Positions 16,943 through 25,445 of a DNA stretch of 64,000 nucleotides are shown one piece after another. Location of the stretch: positions 248,001-312,000 of the forward strand of contig NZ_JBGKAD010000002.1 of assembly GCF_041361345.1 (NCBI RefSeq), read 5' to 3'. Under the pieces are notes generated by a model. The model worked only from the letters and a program-made list of their open reading frames with translations, was not told the origin of the DNA and made no database searches. Within the stretch, counting starts at the first letter, position 1. The number at the start of each line of letters is the position of its first letter. The DNA is from Halobaculum sp. MBLA0147. Its GTDB lineage: Archaea; Halobacteriota; Halobacteria; Halobacteriales; Haloferacaceae. A program made the position numbers and the translations under genes.

Positions 16943-17689
16943 TCACAGCCGCGGTTTCACGTGCCAGGCCTTGTCGACGATCCACGATCCCTCGTTGTCG
17001 ACCTCGAGGTCGGCACCTTGCCACCCGAAGTCGGCGGTCCCCTCGGCGTGGACGAGGTGGACGCCGACGCGGTACCAGCCCTCGGCCGGCCCGTCGGTGG
17101 GCGACACGGCCGCGAGCCGTGCCGTCAGCTCGGTCCCGGGTTCGGGGTCGTCCCACACTTTCCCCTCGGGGACGTACCCCGGCCCGGGCGGATCGTCCTC
17201 GTACTCGCTCTCGCGGCCGAGGTACTCGACGCCGATCCGGTCCACGTCGGCGGGGTACTCCTCGATCTCTTGGGCGTGGTTCTCGCGCCACTCGTCGTCG
17301 TCGTCGCTGCCGTGCCAGACTGCCCAGCCGTGCCGGCCCGTCGGCGCACTCCTGTATCCCCCGGCCCCGCGACCGGTCGCACCCCGACCACCGCCACCCT
17401 TCTGGGCGCTCGCGACGCCGATCGGGGACAGTGCGCCGAGCGCGGCACCGAGGTCGACGGTCGATCCGCCGCGCTTCGAGTCGAGAGCACCGCTCGCACC
17501 GACGTCCTTCCGCGACTCGACGAACGGCTGGGAGACCAACTCGATCTGGAGGGTGGCGTCGGCGATCGACACGTCCTCGAACACGCGCGACTCGCGGGGC
17601 GGCGGCGCCGGGTCCCCGCCGAGACAGCCGGCGAGTCCGGCTCCGGCGAGCAGTCCGGCAGTTCCTCGGAGGGCGTCTCGTCTGCGCAT
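16943..17689 (-). CDS. Lipoprotein of the spermidine-synthase cluster
   Basis: A 248-residue secreted protein. MRRRDALRGTAGLL and LAGAGLAGC form a Tat-type lipoprotein signal with cysteine about residue 22. The mature part has an amphipathic segment, a Gly/Arg-rich stretch (KGGGGRGATGRGAGGYRSAP), an acidic segment ending EYPADVDRIGVEYLG, and a C-terminal beta domain (YRVGVHLVHAEG, DLEVDNEGSWIVDKAW). Family not firmly recognised. It lies 160 bases upstream of the synthase gene on the same strand, and cluster membership suggests a shared role. The ATG at 17689 is chosen to give the signal peptide. Confidence 0.65.
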   Translation of the reverse strand: MRRRDALRGTAGLLAGAGLAGCLGGDPAPPPRESRVFEDVSIADATLQIELVSQPFVESRKDVGASGALDSKRGGSTVDLGAALGALSPIGVASAQKGGGGRGATGRGAGGYRSAPTGRHGWAVWHGSDDDDEWRENHAQEIEEYPADVDRIGVEYLGRESEYEDDPPGPGYVPEGKVWDDPEPGTELTARLAAVSPTDGPAEGWYRVGVHLVHAEGTADFGWQGADLEVDNEGSWIVDKAWHVKPRL

Positions 17690-17898
17690 GTTCGTCGGTG
17701 AGGGTAGTGGCTGGTAAGTCTCTTTCCCCGTGTCTCGCGAGGAGTGACGCTCTGACACCGCCAGCGGACGGCGTCACGACCTCCGACGGCCGTCCACAGC
17801 CTGCGACCGACGGGAGTCGAGCGTCGACCGTCTCAGAGCGCCGAGACCCCCGAACACTACGCCGGCATTGAAGTACCGGCACCGCCACGGCTCCGACG

Positions 17899-18852
17899 AT
17901 GACAGACTGGGACCCGAAACCAGAACAGGTGACCGGCGACGCCCGTCTCGTCGGAGACACCGAACCGGTCGGCCTCGGCGACACGGAGGACGTGTTCGTC
18001 CACGGGGACGCCGTCGGCGGCGACCTCCACGTCGCGGACGGCGAGTACGTGTTCACCGACGTCCCGACGGAGAGCGAGGGGGTGACACCGCCGACCGTCG
18101 ACCGAGCCGTCACGGGCGAGGAGGACGGCTACGTCGAGGACGTGGCCGACGACGTGGTGTTGCGTGGCGTCGAAGACGTGTTCGTCCACCACGACGGAGC
18201 GAACGCCCTCCGTGCCGGCGGTGCCGAACAGGTGTACCACGACGGCGACGCACAGCCGACGAAGCTGCCACAGTCGTACGAGGTGACACTCTCCGGCTGG
18301 AACCACACGCGGGAGGTGCGAGACCCGCGCGACGGCGTCGCAATCCTCGGCGCCACCAACGAACTCACGGTGCGCGACCTCGCCCACGACGCGACGGTGT
18401 ACGTGGTCGGGTGGGGCAACGAGGTCCACCTCGAAGGGAGAGACGCCGAGGCGTCCGTGTTCTTCGTCGGCCGCGACAACACGGTCCACGTCGGCCCGTA
18501 CCTCTCGGCGACCGCCGCCGCCGAGAGCGGCTTCGACAACGAGATCGACCGGGCACCGATCCCCGCCTCCGCCGTGATCCAGACGTCGAAGGAGGAGGCG
18601 CACGCCGACGCCACGTTCGGTCGCCACAAACTCACTTGGCAAGAGCCGGTCGACGACGAGCAGTGGTGCCCCAACTGCGGCAGCGAGGCCGACGCGGTGA
18701 TCCGTCGCCGACAGCGGGACGCTCTCTTCCTGTTCGGGGTCCCGATCCGCACCTACGACGACGGCGGCGAGAGCTTCGAGTGTGAACACTGTACGAGACA
18801 CCTCGGCGAAGTGTCGCTGACGGAGTCGGAACGCCGCGACGCACTCCGGTAG
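17899..18852 (+). CDS. Acidic protein with C-terminal zinc ribbon
   Basis: A 317-residue protein, divergent from the lipoprotein. Residues 1-230 are repetitive beta-type sequence with recurring V-F-V-H/H-x-D elements (DVFVHGDAVGGDLHV, DVFVHHDGAN, VFFVGRDNTVHVG), like a single-stranded beta-helix. Near residue 255 CPNCGSEAD and 38 residues later CEHCTRHLG form a four-cysteine zinc ribbon. The family is not recognised. Proximity to the spermidine-synthase cluster is the only clue to function. The ATG is preceded by TTGAAGTACC at about 26-31 bases, a plausible TATA box. Confidence 0.65.
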   Translation: MTDWDPKPEQVTGDARLVGDTEPVGLGDTEDVFVHGDAVGGDLHVADGEYVFTDVPTESEGVTPPTVDRAVTGEEDGYVEDVADDVVLRGVEDVFVHHDGANALRAGGAEQVYHDGDAQPTKLPQSYEVTLSGWNHTREVRDPRDGVAILGATNELTVRDLAHDATVYVVGWGNEVHLEGRDAEASVFFVGRDNTVHVGPYLSATAAAESGFDNEIDRAPIPASAVIQTSKEEAHADATFGRHKLTWQEPVDDEQWCPNCGSEADAVIRRRQRDALFLFGVPIRTYDDGGESFECEHCTRHLGEVSLTESERRDALR

Positions 18853-18964
18853 CCGGCACCGGCGACTACCCCGCTCGCGGTCGGTCTGGAGCCCCGTGAC
18901 ACCGACGGAGTGTGCGAGAACGAAGCCAGTAGTTCTAAGTCCGCACCTCGACACCGAAATCTCG

Positions 18965-19324
18965 ATGCTCTCACTCGATCTCTTGGACCGTCGCATCTTG
19001 CGGAACAACGACCCGGAGGAGTTCACGCGACTGTGGTTGATCCCGACGGCGACGTACGGCGTCGGCGACATCGTCACCACCGTCGCACTGCTCCAGTTCG
19101 TCCCGTGGGTCACCGAGGCGAACGTGTTGCTCCGGAGTGTCGTCGGCGCGTACGGACGGGCCGGGCTGGTGGGATTGAAACTGGCGGTGTTCCTGCTCTC
19201 GATCGCCGTGTCGGTGTACGGTGACCGCGTCGACGACCGGTTCGTCTACTACCTCCCGCCGGTCGCGCTGTCGCTGTTCGGCGCCTTCGCGACCGCGTTC
19301 AACGTCAGGTTGTTCCTCCGGTGA
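18965..19324 (+). CDS. DUF5658-like membrane protein
   Basis: A 119-residue protein with three or four hydrophobic segments. The motif YGVGDIVTTVALLQ followed by E-A-N-V-L-L and GLVGLKLAVFLLSIA resembles the DUF5658 family of small haloarchaeal and bacterial membrane proteins. The ATG at 18965 (MLSLDLLDRRIL) is the first sensible start. Function unknown. Confidence 0.65.
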   Translation: MLSLDLLDRRILRNNDPEEFTRLWLIPTATYGVGDIVTTVALLQFVPWVTEANVLLRSVVGAYGRAGLVGLKLAVFLLSIAVSVYGDRVDDRFVYYLPPVALSLFGAFATAFNVRLFLR

Positions 19325-19376
19325 CGCCCGCGGTGATCCCCTCCGACGGCGAACTCGGTCGTTCACGCTCGGTCGG

Positions 19377-20375
19377 TCAGGCGATCTCGACGAGCGTGAA
19401 CCCGAAGTCGACGACGACGGAGTCGGTCTGCACCTCGTTACCGACGCTGGCGGGGAGTCGGTACTGCACGACGAGTTCGGCCTCCTCTCCGGGTCCGAGT
19501 TCCGTCACGTCGATCTCTCTCCCTTCGAGCGACTCGACCGGCACGTACCCGGAGTCGTCGTCGAACAGCGGCTCGCGCTCGCCGTCTTCCACGACGAGGA
19601 GCTTCACCTGGAGTGCCTCGTCCAACTCGCCGGCCCCACGGCCGGGATCGCCACCCGTGTCGTCGACGGCTCGTTCCGGCTCCGTTCGACCGTTCTCGTA
19701 GCTCACGACGCTCACGTTGGTGATGTTCAACTCCCCCGCCACGTCGCCGTCGTTCTCGATGACACCGCTCGCGGTCCAGTTCCCACCGGGAACCGGTTGG
19801 TCGACGCCGGTCGAGGCGTTTCCGTCGCCGCGCTCCTCGTCACCGGCTTCAAAGAGGTCGCCGAACAGACCCCCGTCGTCGCTCTCGTCTCCGTCGTCGC
19901 CCGACTCGTCGGGTTCGAGATCGAGGTCGAACTCCGGGCTCGACTCCTCGAAGAACGTGTCGTCACTGTCGTCCTCGTCGTCACTCGACTCGCCGGGTGT
20001 CGGTGTCCGGGTGGGCGTCGAGGGCTGTTCCGTCGACTGCGTCGACGACGGGGTGTCGTCTCCCGGATCGCCCCCTCCGGGAGTCAGCGTGTTCGGTCCC
20101 GGTGTCGTCGCGGTGCCGGTCTCGTCGTCGGCGCCACCGTCTGTGCTCTGCCCGGTCGGCGAGGTGTCCGTCGGTGTCTGACCCGGTGTCGCGGACGGCG
20201 TCTGCGTGGGCGTCGGCGTCGCCGCCGGTCCGCCGGCGTCCGAACTCCCGAACTGTTGAACGAACCCGGCACCGGTACCGAGTGCGATCAGCGCGACGAG
20301 ACCGATGACGATCAGCCGCCGGCTGCGCCCCGGAGAGGGGAGTTGCTCTCTGATCGCGTCGAGTCGATCGGTCAT
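19377..20375 (-). CDS. Membrane-anchored TasA/camelysin-like protein with long acidic linker
   Basis: A 332-residue protein and last gene of the SipW operon. A membrane segment at about residues 21-42 is followed by a 130-residue Thr/Pro- then Asp/Ser-rich linker, which may be glycosylated and would span the S-layer. Residues about 190-332 form a beta domain sharing motifs with the TasA-like gene at 24315: GGDPGRGAGELDEAL, then GYVPVESLEG and QVQTD-type VGNEVQTDSVVVDF near the end. It overlaps the preceding gene by ATGA (20372-20375), so translation is coupled. It probably anchors or caps the filament made from the other cluster members; that role is inferred from domains and position. Confidence 0.7.
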   Translation of the reverse strand: MTDRLDAIREQLPSPGRSRRLIVIGLVALIALGTGAGFVQQFGSSDAGGPAATPTPTQTPSATPGQTPTDTSPTGQSTDGGADDETGTATTPGPNTLTPGGGDPGDDTPSSTQSTEQPSTPTRTPTPGESSDDEDDSDDTFFEESSPEFDLDLEPDESGDDGDESDDGGLFGDLFEAGDEERGDGNASTGVDQPVPGGNWTASGVIENDGDVAGELNITNVSVVSYENGRTEPERAVDDTGGDPGRGAGELDEALQVKLLVVEDGEREPLFDDDSGYVPVESLEGREIDVTELGPGEEAELVVQYRLPASVGNEVQTDSVVVDFGFTLVEIA

Positions 20376-21298
20376 CGTAGATCACCTCTCTCAGCCGTGT
20401 GGGACCCGCTGCCGGTCTCGATCCACCCCGACCGCGACACTGCAGCTGTGACCTCCCGCTCGGCCGAGACGCTCGTCGAAGGGGTGTGTTCACCTGTGTC
20501 TGGTTTCAGACCGTCCCACTGGTCTCGACTCTCGTTGTCTCCGTCGGCTCCGTCTCCCTCGCTGTCACTGTCGCCTCCACCACCACCATCTGTGCCGGCT
20601 CCGTCCCCGTCGTCGTCTCCATCGCTGTCGCCTCCACCACCACCATCTGTGCCGGCTCCGTCCCCGTCGTCGTCTCCATCGCTGTCGCCTTCACCACCAC
20701 CGTCTGTGCCGGCTCCGTCCCCGTCGTCGTCTCCATCGCTGTCGCCTTCACCACCACCGTCTGTGCCGGCTCCGTCTCCATCGCCGTCTCCGTCGCTGCC
20801 ACTGCCCCCTTCGTCGCCACCACTGTTCTCGTTACCCTCGTCGCTGCCACCGTTTCCGTCTTCTTCGGTGTCACCTCCATCGCCTGGGTCGTCGGGATCA
20901 GTGTCGTCTTTGTCGGCCTCACCGTTGCTCTCGTCACCCGACCCGTTCTCCGAACCCCCACCACTCCCGCCGAGCCCACTGGTCGGAGCGTTCCCCGCTG
21001 CACTCGCTGGGCTCCCAGATGCCCGTCGCTCGTCACCCCGTTTCTCCGACGACTGTCCGCCGTCCGTTCCGCCGCCCGACGACTTAACACTGCTCGCTCG
21101 GTCACTCGCCGGCGCGTTACCCGCAGCACTGCCAGCGTCGTTCCCGGCGACCTCCCACGTCCCCGCCGTGACGCTCCCGGTCGCGGTCCCGCCGTCGACG
21201 AACACGGCGAACGTCGTCCCGGTCGTTCCGGCGGCGACCGTGACACAGACCACGACCGAGAGTGCGGCGAGTGCTCGCAACGGTGTCGGACGGCTCAT
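20372..21298 (-). CDS. SipW-signal protein with acidic Gly/Asp repeats
   Basis: A 308-residue exported protein. The N terminus has a hydrophobic stretch and then TTFAVFVDGGTATGSVTAG, the hallmark segment after SipW-type cleavage (AxFxD then VxAGTxE). The rest is low-complexity: Ser/Gly/Asn-rich, then acidic Gly/Asp with 19-residue repeats of the type DGDGAGTDGGGEGDSDGDD. No folded domain is seen, so it is probably a flexible surface or matrix component. It overlaps sipW by ATGA upstream and the next gene by ATGA downstream, so all three are one translation-coupled operon. Confidence 0.7.
   Translation of the reverse strand: MSRPTPLRALAALSVVVCVTVAAGTTGTTFAVFVDGGTATGSVTAGTWEVAGNDAGSAAGNAPASDRASSVKSSGGGTDGGQSSEKRGDERRASGSPASAAGNAPTSGLGGSGGGSENGSGDESNGEADKDDTDPDDPGDGGDTEEDGNGGSDEGNENSGGDEGGSGSDGDGDGDGAGTDGGGEGDSDGDDDGDGAGTDGGGEGDSDGDDDGDGAGTDGGGGGDSDGDDDGDGAGTDGGGGGDSDSEGDGADGDNESRDQWDGLKPDTGEHTPSTSVSAEREVTAAVSRSGWIETGSGSHTAERGDLR
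20570..20800. repeat. 57-bp in-frame tandem repeat, about 4 copies
   Basis: The landmark TCTGTGCCGGCTCCGTC recurs at 20589, 20646, 20703 and 20760, a period of 57 bases, encoding a 19-residue acidic Gly-rich unit. Copies two and three are nearly identical at the DNA level, so the array is young or homogenised and probably variable in length between strains. Confidence 0.85.
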
Positions 21299-21816
21299 TC
21301 TGTGGTCTCCCCCGACGCCCCCTCCTCGGCGTCGCGTAGCAGAGCGTACAACTCGCTCCCCACCAGTAGTAATCCGGGGACTACCACCAGCGCAACCGTC
21401 CCCGCAGTCGTCCCGGCGAACGTCACTGCCCGCCCGATCAGCGGGATGTGGAAGGAGACGACCCCGACGACCGCAGACGGCTCTACCAGTTCCGGATCGG
21501 GGTCTTCGTTCGCGTCTCCCTTTGTCCGGAACGCACGCGTCCCGTCGCGCTCGACGACTTCGATCACCCGATGTGTGACGAGGCGGCCGTCCGCCTCGCC
21601 AGACCGGAACGTGATCACGTCACCCTCGCCGATCTGGGACGGCTGGCGGTCGGCGACGATCACCACGTCCCCGGCGTCGATCGTCGGCGCCATACTGTCG
21701 GAGAGGACGACGTAGCTCTGACTCGCGCCGACGACTTGCGGGACGGCGTAGACGATGAAGGGGAGTATCGCCAGGACGAGGGCAATAAACCCGACCCGCT
21801 GTAGTGTCTCACGCAT
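21295..21816 (-). CDS. sipW: SipW-type (ER-type) signal peptidase I
   Basis: A 173-residue membrane peptidase that would cleave signal peptides of the TasA-like proteins in this cluster. One N-terminal and one C-terminal membrane segment flank the catalytic part. The Ser is in VVLSDSMAPTIDAGD (about residue 41). The base is His, in GRLVTHRVIEV, as in ER/SipW-type enzymes rather than bacterial Lys. A conserved Asp is in KGDANEDPD. A ribosome site GGAGGTGA lies about 9 bases before the ATG, and a TTATAGC box is about 30 bases upstream, so sipW has its own promoter. It overlaps the downstream gene by 4 bases. Confidence 0.9.
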   Translation of the reverse strand: MRETLQRVGFIALVLAILPFIVYAVPQVVGASQSYVVLSDSMAPTIDAGDVVIVADRQPSQIGEGDVITFRSGEADGRLVTHRVIEVVERDGTRAFRTKGDANEDPDPELVEPSAVVGVVSFHIPLIGRAVTFAGTTAGTVALVVVPGLLLVGSELYALLRDAEEGASGETTE

Positions 21817-21870
21817 CCGTTCTGCTCACCTCCGGAATCATTGCGCCTCTGCTATAACTGACGTACTGAC

Positions 21871-22758
21871 TCATGAGCGAATGATCACCTCGTAGTCTAT
21901 CGTCGCTGTCTGGCCGGCGAAGGGTTTGCCGCCAGAACGGACTCGCCAGTCAACGACCATGTCGGTCGCCGTCTGACCTTCGCCACCAATGCTGACCTCG
22001 GAGTAGTCGGTCACCGTACCGTCCGAAGGGTCGTCAACGAGAGCACCGACGGTGCCGGGCTGGATGATCCACCTGATGGTGCTGTCCGCTCGCCCGACTC
22101 CGAATTCGACAGTGAGTGCGCCTCGGAGACTCGCCGCTCTCTGTGGAGGTGAACCCATGTTGCCCTCAGGTGATTTTCCATCGGCACAGTTGTTTCCGTT
22201 GTGATATGTCCGTCCGGCATTTTGAACATGTCGGTAGACTTTATTCAGCAGTTTAAACCAAGCAACTATTCGGAGATCGCCTCTGTGATTAATGCCCTTC
22301 TTTAGATCTGCTCCGGTGACCTGCCCCTCAGCAGAGTCCTCACTCGACTCGCCGACGACGTTGAGAGGGAAATCAGCCGTTAAGTTCAAAATGACGAACG
22401 CGCTACCGCATACGCCGAACTTGACCTTCTTTACGCCAAAGTCCCCGTTCGCTCCGCTGGGCTCTGTAACGGAAACGGCGTTGACTTGGTTGCCAAGTTT
22501 GCTAGGAAACCTGCCAGTACTCTTGACTTCGAGTGAGTCTCTGCCCTTATTGCCGTCCGCGACATCTTCGACAGTGGGTGAGGAGTCCCGATTAATCGAG
22601 AGTTCGACTGACCCAGCCCCAATGGTCACCTCGACAGTTTCAGAGTCATTAAACAATGCCTCTGTCCCCGCGCCGGCGGCGCTCAACGAGTTGCCGATAG
22701 TGGCGATACTCGTCAGTAGCCGCCGTCGCGAGAGTCCGGGATGGGTACCATCTGACAT
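21871..22758 (-). CDS. SipW-dependent exported protein with low-GC body
   Basis: A 295-residue protein. MSDGTHPGLSRRRLLT plus a hydrophobic run ending GAGTEALFNDSETVEVTIG is the N-terminal pattern of haloarchaeal SipW/TasA-type proteins. The body is beta-rich (ADFPLNVVGESSEDS, WFKLLNKVYRHVQN, VGRADSTIRWIIQP, TIDYEVIIRS). The centre of the gene (about 22100-22650) is clearly less GC-rich than the surroundings, with codons such as AAA and ATT that are rare nearby, whereas the signal part is normal. This suggests replacement of the mature part by transferred DNA. A start at 22812 is possible, but 22758 gives the typical MSD start. An AT-rich promoter zone lies at 22813-22860. Confidence 0.7.
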   Translation of the reverse strand: MSDGTHPGLSRRRLLTSIATIGNSLSAAGAGTEALFNDSETVEVTIGAGSVELSINRDSSPTVEDVADGNKGRDSLEVKSTGRFPSKLGNQVNAVSVTEPSGANGDFGVKKVKFGVCGSAFVILNLTADFPLNVVGESSEDSAEGQVTGADLKKGINHRGDLRIVAWFKLLNKVYRHVQNAGRTYHNGNNCADGKSPEGNMGSPPQRAASLRGALTVEFGVGRADSTIRWIIQPGTVGALVDDPSDGTVTDYSEVSIGGEGQTATDMVVDWRVRSGGKPFAGQTATIDYEVIIRS

Positions 22759-22860
22759 TGTTTCTGCTTCGTCCGGAAGACCCACCGGCGGAATCGAACT
22801 GGCGAGAAGCATGGGTGGGCCGAATATAGTTATATCAATCTGGATATCATATTTGATATT

Positions 22861-24165
22861 TTAAGGTTCGAGATCAATATTTAGCTTCTCTCCTGTTGTG
22901 AGTTCAACGGTGATATCGTCAATCCAAGCCTCTAGTTCGGGCGATCCGCTGTTGGTCTGAAGCGAAAGTGCCATCACCTCCTGGTTTTGATAATTGAATG
23001 TTGACGACAAGCTGCTATCGTAGTTGTTCCAGTTGATGGAGTCGCTCTGAAGCTCGTTGAGCGTTGGGAGATCGGGACCACCGACACTATTGCCATCCTT
23101 GTGTCCGCTGTCGTCAAAGACCAGGGTGTTCGAGGCGCTGTCTCTAGTACTGAACCTGTTCCATTCCTCGGGGGTGAAATTCGCGCCATCGCTGCCGTTG
23201 GCCTCCGCCGGCAGCGCAACCAAACGGCTGTCGTACCAACCGCCATCGTTCCCATCATTCTCCGGACGGGTGTATATTAGGAGGTAAATGTCATTTCCGT
23301 TGAGTGAAGTAGGCTCATAGAGCGAATAGGAAATCTCTCCGATCTCACCAATTGTATAGCCAGAAAGCGTCGAGATTGAGGAGAAGTCGCCGGCGAAGTA
23401 GAAGCCCTGCTTGTAACTATCATTGTCCTCGGAATGGTCGACAGTCCCCCATGCGCCGCTACCGCTCTGAGCGATGTCGGACGTTGTATCCCAGGGATTT
23501 GCAAATCCATCACCCTCACCGTAGACGGTGTCAGCCGTTAGAACGACATCTTTGCCCTGGGCTTCCTGAAGTAATTCAAAAGTAAAATCGATGGAAACAC
23601 TGTCGGTTTGAACCTCGTTCCCGGCGTTTTCATCAATTTCCCACCCGATCTCAAACTCTTCCGTTGAGTTATTACCGGGAAGGGACTTATTTGGGTTGAA
23701 TTGAACATTTTCCATCTCGGGTGCAGACCCGGTTGCGAACTCGTCGCCACCAAAGCCTAACGTGAGGTTGAGATGCTCACCAAGCTCCCCGGAACCTTTT
23801 GATGAATCACCAGCTTGTTTTTCTGGCTCAGCTAGACCATTTTCATCACTCGAAACTGATCTAACGTTAAGGTTCAAGAACCCATTAATGCTTCCAACAT
23901 TTTTAAGAGTCCTTGTACCTGTTCCTGACTGTCCAGGGCGCGCTTTAGTAACACTTAGCGTTGTGGTATTAGTCCCATTATTGCCGCCAGCAGCGAGATC
24001 GAGAGTACCCGCTTGAACACTGTTTCCATTACTTTCCTCCGAGTCGCTGAACAGCGCGAACGTCCCCGCACCGGTGGCGGCGGACGCGGCGCCGACTGTC
24101 AGTGCACCGCCGAGCACGCGGCGGCGAGTCAACTCGAACGTCGTACCGCTGTCGTCGTCGGACAT
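22861..24165 (-). CDS. TasA-like filament protein fused to a lectin-like domain, chimeric composition
   Basis: A 434-residue exported protein. MSDDDSGTTFELTRRRVLGG and GTFALFSDSEESNGNSVQAG form the SipW-type signal and first strand. Residues about 45-205 are a TasA/camelysin-like beta domain (GSINGFLNLNVRSVS, GNEVQTDSVSIDF). Residues about 205-434 are an extra beta-sandwich with many Asn, Ser and Trp (GWYDSRLVALPAEANG, ELEAWIDDITVEL), like carbohydrate-binding or LamG-type folds. The signal region (24045-24165) has local GC-rich composition, but the rest is much lower in GC with AT-rich codons. The join near residue 40 implies that a foreign mature part was recombined onto a resident signal sequence. 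Confidence 0.75.
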   Translation of the reverse strand: MSDDDSGTTFELTRRRVLGGALTVGAASAATGAGTFALFSDSEESNGNSVQAGTLDLAAGGNNGTNTTTLSVTKARPGQSGTGTRTLKNVGSINGFLNLNVRSVSSDENGLAEPEKQAGDSSKGSGELGEHLNLTLGFGGDEFATGSAPEMENVQFNPNKSLPGNNSTEEFEIGWEIDENAGNEVQTDSVSIDFTFELLQEAQGKDVVLTADTVYGEGDGFANPWDTTSDIAQSGSGAWGTVDHSEDNDSYKQGFYFAGDFSSISTLSGYTIGEIGEISYSLYEPTSLNGNDIYLLIYTRPENDGNDGGWYDSRLVALPAEANGSDGANFTPEEWNRFSTRDSASNTLVFDDSGHKDGNSVGGPDLPTLNELQSDSINWNNYDSSLSSTFNYQNQEVMALSLQTNSGSPELEAWIDDITVELTTGEKLNIDLEP

Positions 24166-24272
24166 AGTCGATCGATCCCCGTGACGGGGAGTCCCACCGA
24201 CGGAGTCGAACCGTCGCCCCTCTCGGGGACACCGGCGTGGGTTACCTGGCGTGAACGCCGTGTATCATCTCG

Positions 24273-24294
24273 CGTGTACGCTCTCGCGTACACG
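24273..24294 (-). terminator. Perfect hairpin between two TasA-like genes
   Basis: CGTGTACGC (24273-24281) and GCGTACACG (24286-24294) form a perfect 9-bp stem with a TCTC loop (plus-strand reading). It lies just past the stop of the 24315 gene and before the 24165 gene, both on the minus strand, so it may end or stabilise transcript ends between them. Confidence 0.5.
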
Positions 24295-24314
24295 TGACTC
24301 GCTAGTGGCTGACC

Positions 24315-24968
24315 TCAGTCGGACACCGTCTGCGTCAACTCGAACGTCGCGGTCACCTCAACGCGATCCGTCCGGACGCGATTGCTCGCGTCCGTCGGCA
24401 GGCGGTACGTCGTCTCCACGACCACGTCGCCACCGGCCGGGAGCGCGACCCTCCCGAGTTCTTCCCCGACCGGCACGTCCGCGACGGTCGCGAACTCGTC
24501 TGCGCCGCCGACGAAGTGCGCGACTGGCGGCTCGTCGGAGTCGCGGCGGACGGCGATCCGCAACTCCAACACCGACGACAACTCCCCGGCACCGCGACCG
24601 GGGTCACCGCCCGTCTCGTCCCCGGCCTCCAGCTCGGGCTTCTCGCGGCCGTTCTCGAGGTCCCGAACGTCGTCGATACCGAACGCGAGTTCACCCGGAA
24701 TCGACCCCTCGTTGGAGACGAGGAGTTCACGCCCTCCGGTCTCCTCGGGCTCGACACTGGTCGCGTCCGGCCCGATCAGTGCCCGCTCGTCGTTCGACCC
24801 GATGTCGAGATCCAGCGTCCCCGCACGCACCGTGTTCCCGGAACTCGTCTCCGCGTCGCGGAACACCGCGTACGTCCCCGCACCGGCACCGCTCCCGGCC
24901 GCTCCGAGACCGGCCACCGCCGCGAGGACCCGCCGACGCGTGAGGGGTACCGACTCGTTTCCGACCAT
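24315..24968 (-). CDS. TasA/camelysin-like SipW-dependent protein
   Basis: A 217-residue exported protein. The signal region has LTRRRVLAAVAGLG and then GTYAVFRDAETSSGNTVRAG, typical for SipW substrates. The mature domain (TLDLDIG, GSIPGELAFGIDDV, GGDPGRGAGELSSVL, VVETTYRLPTDASNRVRTD) shares motif order with the protein at 19377. Bacterial TasA and archaeal bundling-pilus subunits have this fold and assemble by donor-strand exchange. Composition is locally normal, unlike the next two genes, so this may be the resident subunit. The ATG at 24968 (MVGNESVPLTRRR) is preferred over 24989. Confidence 0.75.
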   Translation of the reverse strand: MVGNESVPLTRRRVLAAVAGLGAAGSGAGAGTYAVFRDAETSSGNTVRAGTLDLDIGSNDERALIGPDATSVEPEETGGRELLVSNEGSIPGELAFGIDDVRDLENGREKPELEAGDETGGDPGRGAGELSSVLELRIAVRRDSDEPPVAHFVGGADEFATVADVPVGEELGRVALPAGGDVVVETTYRLPTDASNRVRTDRVEVTATFELTQTVSD

Positions 24969-25445
24969 CGCTCTCGTGGGAGTACCCAACGACCCCCACC
25001 GTACTTGTTATGAGTTCTGAGAACTCGGTCAAGAACGGAGAGAAGATCGGAACGACCGGCGAGAACGGACACAAGCGCAGCCGGAACGCTCATCAATCGA
25101 TCCCTACCGAACGTTCAAACGAGGCCTTCGATCCCCGTCCGAGACGGTCAAGCGGTGCTTGAACGGCCGCTACGGGCCGTTCTCTCCACTTTCACCCACC
25201 GAGACCGCCACCGCATCTCGTTCGACACCCACCTCCGTCGACCGACCTCCCACGGGCGGACACGCCCCGTCCACGACACCACTCTCTCCGACTCTGGATA
25301 CCCACGCTCCCGACTCGACCCGGCAAGTGTCGCCGTACGAGACAATTAATACCGGACGTATTATACCGAGAATGTGGCTAATTCTACTCGTTTATGATAT
25401 GTTCGGTTCGGAGATATTATACCCCCGCTACACGAGAGACACGGT
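24969..25445. promoter_or_regulatory. Divergent regulatory region between filament cluster and DUF7344 gene
   Basis: 477 bases without a convincing gene. It becomes AT-rich toward 25340-25425. TAATACCGGACGTATTA (about 25347-25363) is a near-perfect palindrome and a candidate operator. ATATTATA at 25414-25421 lies 25-32 bases before the ATG at 25446, giving a leaderless promoter for the regulator. A tract near 25005-25015 (TTATGAGTTCTGAG) could serve the minus-strand genes. Short ORFs here are basic and not protein-like. Confidence 0.55.
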
